Part shown: positions 57,042 through 64,000 of the stretch, in pieces
Layout: each line of letters starts with the position of its first letter
Position numbering within the stretch: the stretch's first letter is position 1
Assembly: GCA_004764695.1 (NCBI GenBank)
Contig: SMSO01000033.1
Span: 2,433,001-2,497,000, forward strand
Length of the DNA: 64,000 nucleotides
Direction: 5' to 3'
Source: Schizochytrium sp. TIO01
Taxonomy: Eukaryota; Sar; Bigyra; Thraustochytrida; Thraustochytriidae
Translations under genes and position numbers: made by a program
The notes under the pieces: generated by a model
Told to the model about the DNA's origin: nothing
Databases searched by the model: none
Seen by the model: only the letters and a program-made list of their open reading frames with translations

Positions 57042-57548
57042 TCATGCAGCCATTGCAGTGGCAACATCCGAAGTGCTGATGTTATGAAATAGACTGTGAA
57101 TTGAGTAGCATACATGTGTGGACGTAGTGGGTGCCATTTCACGCATAATCAGGTATGCGAAAGAGGCTGCTCCTGCCCAGTTTTGAATCATAACTTCAGA
57201 GGCTTCCCTAGTGCTGAAGAAGTGTGCCTTGGGCGCTTCCTCGCGTGGAGCACCTAAACAAACCACGCATGCTGGTAGGGGTCTTTTCTTGCTGCGTGTG
57301 TTATCTGCGTCCATCCGAATTGAGCCTCGAATGAATATAACGTCGTGCAACATACGGGCCGTTGGTTCTGCGTGGAAGAAAGCAATGTTCAGGCGGCACG
57401 GGATCAGCGCCACGGCGGGCTGTTGGCTAACGACAATGGATTTAAGGAGGTCGGAGAGATTGGACATAGAAACAAGCATTTTTTTTTGAGTTTTAATCAA
57501 ACCTGCTGTACGCAGGTGTTCTTCAATTTCCGAAGCACTGAAAGACAT
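57042..57548 (-). CDS. Hypothetical protein, 168 residues
   Basis: Open frame starting MSFSASEIEEHLRTAGLIKT. The N-terminus is helical, followed by a hydrophobic and mixed core (QQPAVALIPCRLNIAFFHAE), a basic stretch (NTRSKKRPLPACVVCLG) and a C-terminal part with several Ser/Thr. No domain is recognised. Codon choice resembles the neighbouring genes. It is divergent from the gene at 57668 with 119 bp between starts, suggesting a shared promoter. It could also be the 5' exon of the LRR relics just downstream, but I see no evidence of splicing. Confidence 0.45.
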   Translation of the reverse strand: MSFSASEIEEHLRTAGLIKTQKKMLVSMSNLSDLLKSIVVSQQPAVALIPCRLNIAFFHAEPTARMLHDVIFIRGSIRMDADNTRSKKRPLPACVVCLGAPREEAPKAHFFSTREASEVMIQNWAGAASFAYLIMREMAPTTSTHVCYSIHSLFHNISTSDVATAMAA

Positions 57549-57667
57549 TGTGTGCTCACGTTTTTAGTAAACCTCGTACTTGGGGTTTAGAAAGTCTTTT
57601 CGGTAAAAGAATCTCATTTGGGTTAGTGTAACTAAAAAACAATTCATGATTCGCGGAGCTTTAGAAA

Positions 57668-58216
57668 ATGAAGATTCCGAGTAAGCTTCGCGGCTACCTA
57701 AGCCCCTTTGAAACCAACGTCTGGAGTCATATCTCTCCCCGTTTTGAAGGTTGTTGCCTGCGCCTTGCTGAGCTTTGTAAGAACAAGCCTAGTGACAGAG
57801 AGATGAATGAGATTGAAATGATCGTTGCTGATCTTCAAGATCTCTGTTCTGTTGGAATTAATTTGGAGAGGTTTACTCTTTTGATGGATGAGATGCAAAA
57901 GGCTATATATGTGTATAACCTGGTCGAATCATCTACACTTGATGTTCTCTATATCTATGAATCGCGTGCTCTCGAGAGATTTCAGGCTCGGGTGGACCTG
58001 TTCAAAGAGATTCTTCACCAGTTTGAGCAGCAAGATGAAGAAAAATTCAGCTTGGTTCCCTTTACACTTGATAATAAACCCGTCGATTTAGATCATGTCA
58101 TACATCGTCTAGGAGATTATGACGAAATGATGGCACTTTTCATTAACTTGGCCGGAAACTACGACACAACGCCAGATACTCCTTTCAGTGAGAAGGCCTT
58201 CTTTGCTGAATTTTAA
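57668..58216 (+). CDS. Hypothetical helical protein, 182 residues
   Basis: Open frame starting MKIPSKLRGYLSPFETNVWS. Mostly helical and acidic, with a heptad-like stretch (LERFQARVDLFKEILHQFEQ) near residues 100-120. Three cysteines lie in the first 65 residues; there is no signal peptide or membrane segment. No family is recognised. Divergent from the 57.0-57.5 kb gene. Its 3' end faces the kinase-like pseudogene. Confidence 0.5.
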   Translation: MKIPSKLRGYLSPFETNVWSHISPRFEGCCLRLAELCKNKPSDREMNEIEMIVADLQDLCSVGINLERFTLLMDEMQKAIYVYNLVESSTLDVLYIYESRALERFQARVDLFKEILHQFEQQDEEKFSLVPFTLDNKPVDLDHVIHRLGDYDEMMALFINLAGNYDTTPDTPFSEKAFFAEF

Positions 58217-58271
58217 GTGTAAGAAATTTGAAGTCTTATTTTCAAATTTATTTGTTTACTCGTTCAGAAGG

Positions 58272-59331
58272 TCATTGAAAGGAGTCTCGGATTCGTTTGC
58301 GATTACTAGCAAACCCCAGAAGTGTGTTTAGTTCTTTCATTTCTTGGTCCCTGTTTTTCTTGGTGGTTTTGTCTTGTGAGGAGCGGCCAAAATCGATCAA
58401 GTGGGCGGTCTTGGGAGTGGTGTCGATGGCGATATTACGCAGCGCGATGGAGCACACCGACCTGGTGCAGCGCGGAAAGTGATGCTCAAATGGCTGTAAT
58501 TGCCCAGCTACTGTTAGCAAGAATAAGTTCTTTTGTTGAGGTTGTGGCAATGATGATTCGTTTATGATATGTGCCGCCGTACACCAAAAAGGGCACGTGT
58601 TTACCCTGGAGCGGGCGCAGGGGGCCAAGGTACAGCTTAACTTCGTTGAGAAAAACTGATTTTTCGAACTCATATGTCTCTCTCGTCCAGTCTTTAGAGA
58701 CCGGCATGGTCTTCACAAAGATATCCCAGTTGAAGTCTTTGTCTGAACCCCAGGGAATCCGAACCACATAACTTGTAACAACTCGGTAGTCTTTAGACCA
58801 CGGCAGCGGCATTAAAAGGTAAGCTTCCTCCTTGAAAGGTGAAACCTCAATAAGATTGCTGCGTAGCTCCTCTATATTTCCTGCGGGTGGTTTTCGACCT
58901 AACATGAATTGTAAGGCTGTTTCGCTCACCTTATCTTTGAACTTCTCTGCAGCTCTATCGGTTATGCAAGCTAGCAAGGCAAGCAAGGCAAGCAAGGCAA
59001 GCAAGGCAAGCAAGGCAAGCAAGGCAAGCAAGGCAAGCAAGGCAAGCAAGGCAAGCAAGGCAAGCAAGGCAAGCAAGGCAAGCAAGGCAAGCAAGGCAAG
59101 CAAGGCAAGCAAGGCAAGCAAGGCAAGCAAGGCAAGCAAGGCAAGCAAGGCAAGCAAGGCAAGCAAGGCAAGCAAGGCAAGCAAGGCAAGCAAGGCAAGC
59201 AAGGCAAGCAAGGCAAGCAAGGCAAGCAAGGCAAGCAAGAAGCAAAACAAAGCAGAAGCAAAAGCAAAGCAAAAGCAAAGGATGAGTGATAATTCGATTG
59301 ATCCACCCCCATATTTTTTTAAGCAATCCAA
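58272..59331 (-). pseudogene. Protein-kinase-like pseudogene with minisatellite insertion
   Basis: The minus strand shows a kinase-like order: EKSVFLNEVKLYLGPLRPLQ then GKHVPFLVYGG (N-lobe), a TGA at the end of NSSWAITAI, then in the same frame ASLSALHQVGVLH, which should lead into a catalytic loop. A frameshift follows, and the next frame reads LRNIAIDTTPKTAHLIDFGR, the expected DFG block, ending at 58272. The catalytic HxD motif is damaged. The LQG-xx-VP and ALHQVGVLH blocks resemble small, fungal- or Crinkler-type kinase domains. The upstream coding part has been replaced by an LLA-type run from a 9-bp repeat. One stop plus one frameshift argue for a pseudogene; sequencing error is an alternative. 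Confidence 0.65.
58973..59239. repeat. 9-bp minisatellite (GCAAGCAAG)n, about 30 units
   Basis: Near-perfect array, in frame on both strands: ASK repeats on the plus strand, and LLA, CLA or CLP repeats on the minus strand. The long frames across it are by-products. It lies at the 5' end of the kinase-like pseudogene. Confidence 0.95.
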
Positions 59332-60365
59332 TTTAGTTTTCTTGTAGACATCTTACCATTCTGTTGTTTGGTCCAATCAAATAGATATTCAAACAATCGC
59401 AATTATAAGCCCATGACTCACTACCTTGACGCCCTTGGCGCCAAAGTTGCTACGATCGGTCTCATTAATGAAGCGATTGCTAGAAAAGCTGCTAATTCGG
59501 TTGAGTTTCAGCAAGCACCACATGCGATACATATATGTATGGTCATCAATCATCTCTAACCCGGCTTTCCATTTGTCTCATTTAAGTTGTTTTGCTGTTG
59601 GATTATACTGCAACAAAGGAAACAGTTTATCCATGATGCTCACGATACCATTTTTTTAACCCGTGCGTGTTCAAGAAGCTTTCTGATTTCGTGTATATTT
59701 CATATTTAATCTTGACCATGTGAACTTAACTCTAGGCATAGAGCGCCCTGTCGCAGCAATTTAAGTGCGTACACAACGTAGGAGGCTTCACTCATAGCAA
59801 TTTCTTCAAAAACCCACAAAGCTTCTTTTCGAGCTAAAAGCCGCTCAAGCAAAGCGCCACTGGTTAATTAACCTACGTTGTAGTCCTAGGAATTAGCTAA
59901 GGTGAAAGAGGAAACTGCTTTTATCCTTATACACTCAAGTCTCTGCTGCGCGTTGAGTCGGATGATCAGGTTCTGCAAGCACTTGTACTAAATTGTTGTT
60001 GCTGTGCACGTGCCGAAAGAGCTCCATATTACTAGTACTACCGAAGTCCATATCTCATATCGCTTAGTATTTAATTCTGGCCTTTAAAGTTGTAAGAAAA
60101 TATAATAAGAAACTAAAAAAACGGGAGATGATTTATATATTCAGAATCAGCAAGGTACCTAAGCACTTGAATAAATTTGTCAGCCTGATGTCTCTCGTCA
60201 AGCGAAGGCTCAAGGTTAGGAAGCCTTGAATTAGCTCAAAAGAAGGGCAGTTTGGGGATTATTCACAGCAGCATTTGACCGGAAAAGAAAAAAAATGAAA
60301 CATCATTCATACAAAAGTCATAAGGTCGATAAGTAAGTTGTCTGTCTAATCACAAATAGTTGGGT
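59332..60365. other. Spacer, nothing recognised
   Basis: 1 kb of AT-rich sequence between the kinase-like pseudogene and the RGS gene. Short frames only. Confidence 0.4.
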
Positions 60366-62396
60366 TTAGCTGTGTGTGGGTGATGGAGGAGGGGCTGGAG
60401 GAGACACAGAGGGAAGAGGGTCAGCCATTAAGGCAGGTACAGGCGAAAGAATTTCACTATCAAGATGTTGAACTGCTGTCACAAGCTCATTGTCAATTTC
60501 ATCATCATCATCATCGTCGTCGTGGTCGTGATCGCTTGACGCAAACTGGGCTTTGGGGAGCACCGTCAGGGGTGGGGGGCGAGGCTTATTGATGCCAGTT
60601 CTGACACCAGCACGCGTTGGGCACTTTTCCATGGTCGAAGCGTAGGCAACAAGAACCTCTCTGGCAGCAGTAAGGTTCCAGAATTTGCGAGAACGCATAT
60701 TAATCAAACGGGCGCGTTGCCAATCGCATGACGGGAAAAGAGCGTCGAGGAAGCGGGGAAAGACGTCCATGCGAAGCTCTTTGATAAGAAAGGCTTCCAT
60801 GTCGCCGAACATGTTAAGGGTAATGTGGCCGTTGTCAAGCTTATCGGTGAGAACGTTCTCAAAGGATTTGCATGAGCAGACCCAATGTTGTGCCTCAGAT
60901 TTGATAAACTTTTGATAAATTTTCAAGGCTTCTGCTTTGCGTTGCGCAGGAGACCAGCGTGAGAACTGGTTGCGGAACCTATGTGTAGCTTGAAGGAATA
61001 GGACATTTTCGCTGGCAAACTCTGCCTCGACGAAGGCCAACAGCGCCTTTGAAATATCGCTGTTTTCCAGGATGTGCTGAAACTTGATCTTACAGCAGTG
61101 CTGCTTCTCGGCGGCCTTCATGCTAGCCAAGGGGTCGCGCGAGACTTCGTCATCGTCATCTTCCTTGTCGATATCTTCGCCATCGGAGGTGGCTCCAGTA
61201 GTGGCGGCAGCCTCTGCCTTGGATCGTGAGTCTTTACGCGAAAGTCCAGTGATACGGTTGCGTAAGCCGAGTGTGATGCTGTTACGTTCGCGCTTGTATG
61301 TTTTATTTGCGTTACGGAAAGAACCGGACCGTCTGAGGAGTCCAGATCGTCCACGCAGAAGAGACCCATGCACGGTGGGTCGTTTAGTCTGTTTGTCGAG
61401 CTTGCTCGAGGCGCTCTGGCCAACCTCGAAGTCGTTTTCTGTGTTTGCTGCTGCGGAAAGCTCTTGCGCTTCAGTATTTCCTGCTTTCGTGCTTTGTGAA
61501 GAACTAGTGTTAATGTTACTGCTGCTCGCAAATTTCCCGCTGTTACGTTTTCCAAATCCCGCGTTGGCAATGCCGGTGGTGCTAAGGCTGCTGAGTGTTC
61601 TGAGGAGTTGCTTCCCGCTGCCACCGGTCATAAAGGAGGGTTTCTTGCTTCCTTCTGCATCGTCTGTATGAGCACTACCTTTGCCTGAACGTTTTTTGCC
61701 GCTGTTGCTATCTTCGCCTTGTATGCATTTAATCTTCTCGCCGCACAAAAGGGCGTCCAAGGCGTTTGCGGTGTCTGGGGTCCACGAGGGTGACCTAAAG
61801 ACGGGTCTTGCGCCATTTAATGGCGAGACTCCTGAAGGTGCTGGTGCTGTTTTTTTTGCGCCAGACCACTCAGTATCGTCGTGAAGATTTTGGTTTGCTG
61901 ATGATGTTGAAAATGACGATGAAAAGGAAGAGTTTGTTGTCTTATTGCCACAGTCGTCATCCCAGTCCTGGCCATAGTGCTGGTGGGGGTATGGTGTCGA
62001 TGCGGTGGAGGTTGAGGCTATCTGTGGCTGTGGCACGACCTGCGTGCCGCCTGCCTTCTCCATACGCTTTGAGGATGAAGCGCGAAGTAGGCGCTTGGAG
62101 GACTTGCGAGTCGGCATAGTAGTTGTGAGCGGTGGGGTTTCGCATCCATCCGCAACGCCAGGTCCGGATCCTGCGTCCTCTAGCACGGGCTCCTCCTGAT
62201 GTTCTTCCAGTGCTCCGCCAGCCAACTTGATCGAGGCCAACCCGGACAGAGTTGAAGTCTCTGCGTGGGCTTGCGGGAGCCTCGACCTCGCCGTGTGGCC
62301 TCGATGTGTCTGAATTTGGCGGTCGTCCAGAGCGGCCAGTTTTTTCTGCATACCCGCCTCCGCCGCGCCGGCGGTCCTCCCGCCGCGCTCCTGCAT
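60366..62396 (-). CDS. RGS-domain protein (G-protein signalling regulator)
   Basis: 676 codons. The N-terminal 430 residues are low-complexity, rich in Ser, Asn, Lys and Thr, with basic clusters (KSSKRLLRASSSKRMEKAGG) and Ser/Arg repeats that could be phosphorylated. The RGS domain spans about 437-556: FQHILENSDISKALLAFVEA, ENVLFLQATHRFRNQF, KIYQKFIKSEAQHWVCSC, then MFGDMEAFLIKELRMDVFPR and FLDALFPS, the classic nine-helix pattern ending in the F-P-R-F-L block. RGS domains speed GTP hydrolysis by G-alpha subunits and act at the inner membrane. A His/Asp-rich and Pro-rich tail (SSDHDHDDDDDDDEIDN) ends the protein. The first Met is used; Met16 is also possible. The N-terminal linker is long for the family. 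Confidence 0.9.
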   Translation of the reverse strand: MQERGGRTAGAAEAGMQKKLAALDDRQIQTHRGHTARSRLPQAHAETSTLSGLASIKLAGGALEEHQEEPVLEDAGSGPGVADGCETPPLTTTMPTRKSSKRLLRASSSKRMEKAGGTQVVPQPQIASTSTASTPYPHQHYGQDWDDDCGNKTTNSSFSSSFSTSSANQNLHDDTEWSGAKKTAPAPSGVSPLNGARPVFRSPSWTPDTANALDALLCGEKIKCIQGEDSNSGKKRSGKGSAHTDDAEGSKKPSFMTGGSGKQLLRTLSSLSTTGIANAGFGKRNSGKFASSSNINTSSSQSTKAGNTEAQELSAAANTENDFEVGQSASSKLDKQTKRPTVHGSLLRGRSGLLRRSGSFRNANKTYKRERNSITLGLRNRITGLSRKDSRSKAEAAATTGATSDGEDIDKEDDDDEVSRDPLASMKAAEKQHCCKIKFQHILENSDISKALLAFVEAEFASENVLFLQATHRFRNQFSRWSPAQRKAEALKIYQKFIKSEAQHWVCSCKSFENVLTDKLDNGHITLNMFGDMEAFLIKELRMDVFPRFLDALFPSCDWQRARLINMRSRKFWNLTAAREVLVAYASTMEKCPTRAGVRTGINKPRPPPLTVLPKAQFASSDHDHDDDDDDDEIDNELVTAVQHLDSEILSPVPALMADPLPSVSPPAPPPSPTHS

Positions 62397-62672
62397 CGTC
62401 TAGCCTGCTGCCGCGCGCGAGCGAGCAAGCAAGCAAGCAAGCAAGCAGGCAGGCAGCCGAGCGGTCGATGGTATTCGAAGTTTGTTTTGTTTGTTTGGGC
62501 TTTTTCTTCTTCAGGTTTCGAAACTTTCTATTTTGTTTGTTTCGATGTTGTTTCCTTTTGGTTTCTGTTTTCTTTTCTTTTAGCGCCAATGAGACTTCCT
62601 TTCCAAGTTAATTCTTTCTTCTCAGCTGGACCCCTCCTCCTTAACACCTTCCTACCCTTAACTGCTACAACC

Positions 62673-62675
62673 AAA

Positions 62676-62771
<96 letters not shown>

Positions 62772-62772
62772 A
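62673..62772. repeat. (GAAA)n microsatellite, about 25 units
   Basis: About 100 bp of uninterrupted GAAA, followed by an imperfect AAGAAAAAG end. Confidence 0.95.
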
Positions 62773-63353
62773 GAAAAAGTTTTTCACTCATTCATTCTTT
62801 GGACGATAAGTCTCACAGCTGTTCATTCTTTCATTTCCTTCGTCGATAGTATAACTTTAGCAGAGATAATATGATACGGTTGTTCATTCTTATTAACGAA
62901 TTTAAAAATCTATAATCTATGAAGGAGTTTACAATTGAAGTGCGTGCGAGCGAGCTTTAGGAGCGGGCTACCGTTTCTGCTAAGTGCTGAGATTCTTTGT
63001 TTCGCACTTTGCAATAAGCAAACTCGGGGAAAACTAAGTTGAGACACGAAACGAGCCTGAAATGAAAATGAAAAGCCAAAAGTTCTTCGCGTTTCGTTGG
63101 ATGGAGAAGAGTTGGGAAAGCTTAATGACCGCAGAGGTTCTCGTTTCTCGGCCCTCGATTTGGTCGCGGTTTTGCCAGCGCTTCCGGAACAGCTTATATC
63201 GCAAAGGCATAATAAAACTCACGGCGCAAAGTGCGGTTCTCCCTCGATGATTGAACTATTGTTTTAGAAACAACACCGTTGAACAACAAACAAAGAAACA
63301 AATTCAAACAAAGAAACAAACAGCAAAAAGTCCATTAATCAAATCGATCGACA

Positions 63354-63406
63354 CTTTTTCTTTTCTTTTCTTTTCTTTTCTTTTCTTTTCTTTTCTTTTC
63401 TTTTCT
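63354..63406. repeat. (TTTTC)n microsatellite
   Basis: About ten TTTTC units on the plus strand, in AT-rich spacer. Confidence 0.9.
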
Positions 63407-64000
63407 TCCTCTTCTGTTTTGGCTGTAGTTTCGATTGCTTCGATTCCCTAAACCCGCTTTTCGATGCGATTGCGAATTCTTTCTTCGATCAGCGCAGATC
63501 TTCAGCTTAGCGCCTTCATTCCCATACCGAGTTTTTCGTTCGCCTAATCGTTGATCCCGAATTCGATTCACCTCTTACAAGACGACTGAGTGAGAGGACT
63601 TATTTATAGAAACAGAAACAGAAAGAGCAGAAGTCTAAACGGGCTTTTAAAAAAGTAAGGGGCAAGGAAAGAAAGAGAGAAAGAAAGAAAGAAAATTATT
63701 ACTTGGACGCATACAAGACCCGTGTAATGCATGCCATAGTCCTCACCTAAGTCTCGTTAGAGGCGTGGCCAAAAGAAAAGAGTGAACTGACTCATTTTTT
63801 GTTTCTATCTTCTATAAAAAGCAACAACAAACTCATGAACGAATTCGAGTTTTTAAAAATACTTTAAAAATAATTATAGAGGTTCAAGTTCTATGAATGA
63901 AGGAACAAACGAACGAACGAACGAACGAACGAACGAATAAGTGAATAAATCAATACCCTGCTTGACTCCCTTCGTTTCTAATCCATCAAAGGCGCAGAGC

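Larger units (their letters stand above)
62397..64000. other. Microsatellite-rich spacer
   Basis: Upstream of the RGS gene. Holds GAGC/AAGC repeats (62425-62458), GAAA (62673-62772), TTTTC (63354-63406), GAAA (63665-63693) and GAAC (63903-63936) tracts. No gene is supported; frames crossing these repeats are artefacts. Confidence 0.5.

Noticed and set aside
58832-59347. 171-codon plus-strand frame with ASK repeats
   Set aside because: It arises from the 9-bp GCAAGCAAG minisatellite. The array is open in several frames on both strands.
62265-62849. 194-codon plus-strand frame crossing the GAAA tract
   Set aside because: It is antisense to the RGS gene at its start and then runs through the GAAA microsatellite.

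Overview
The window is nuclear DNA from a microbial eukaryote. Coding regions are mostly long and uninterrupted, the spacers between genes are AT-rich and several kb long, and microsatellites are abundant. The gene set (Yif1, an RGS protein, a GH27 glycosidase, an IQ/Sfi1/EF-hand protein, a Roc-COR protein and a bZIP family with an altered basic region) fits a stramenopile, perhaps a thraustochytrid or other labyrinthulomycete. That placement is inference. I saw no rRNA, tRNA, CRISPR array or prokaryotic operon.

Layout. 1-1174 (-): partial secreted GH27 alpha-galactosidase-like enzyme. 1.2-7.5 kb: gene-poor, with a decayed gene fragment near 6 kb. 7531-14010 (+): 2159-residue IQ/Sfi1-like/thioredoxin-like/B-box/EF-hand protein. 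14.3-14.9 kb (-): small Cys-rich secreted protein. 16.6-18.7 kb (+): FHA protein. 19.2-19.8 kb (-): coiled-coil protein. 20.5-37.5 kb: four paralogous bZIP genes, all on the minus strand, with a YIF1 gene on the plus strand between the third and fourth. 37.5-46 kb: repeat-rich, with a 486-bp TTAG array, a second copy of the 6-kb fragment, a probable pseudogene, a 42-bp tandem array and a perfect 538-bp tandem duplication. 46.0-47.7 kb (+): PDI-like protein without CxxC. 49.7-55.2 kb (-): multi-exon LRR-Roc-COR-TIR gene, with further LRR exon relics to 56.9 kb. 57-58.2 kb: two unassigned small genes. 58.3-59.3 kb (-): kinase-like pseudogene invaded by a 9-bp minisatellite. 60.4-62.4 kb (-): RGS-domain protein. 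62.4-64 kb: microsatellite-rich spacer.

The most interesting locus is at 49.7-56.9 kb. A single open frame there shows only the Roc-COR-TIR part. Reading the minus strand by splice sites reveals eight upstream exons of exactly 84 nt, all in the same phase, each encoding one 28-residue leucine-rich repeat. They are separated by mostly ~254-bp, very similar introns, so each repeat is a 338-bp genomic cassette. The inferred product (about 1,150 residues) is an NLR-like LRR-Roc-COR-TIR protein whose repeat number could change in frame by unequal recombination. Second in interest is the bZIP cluster: all four proteins match the bZIP signature except that the DNA-contacting Asn is Val or Ile, and all share a long conserved C-terminal region that may be START-like.

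There is no sign that neighbours act as one pathway. The clear gene relationships are the bZIP tandem family and the LRR exon array.
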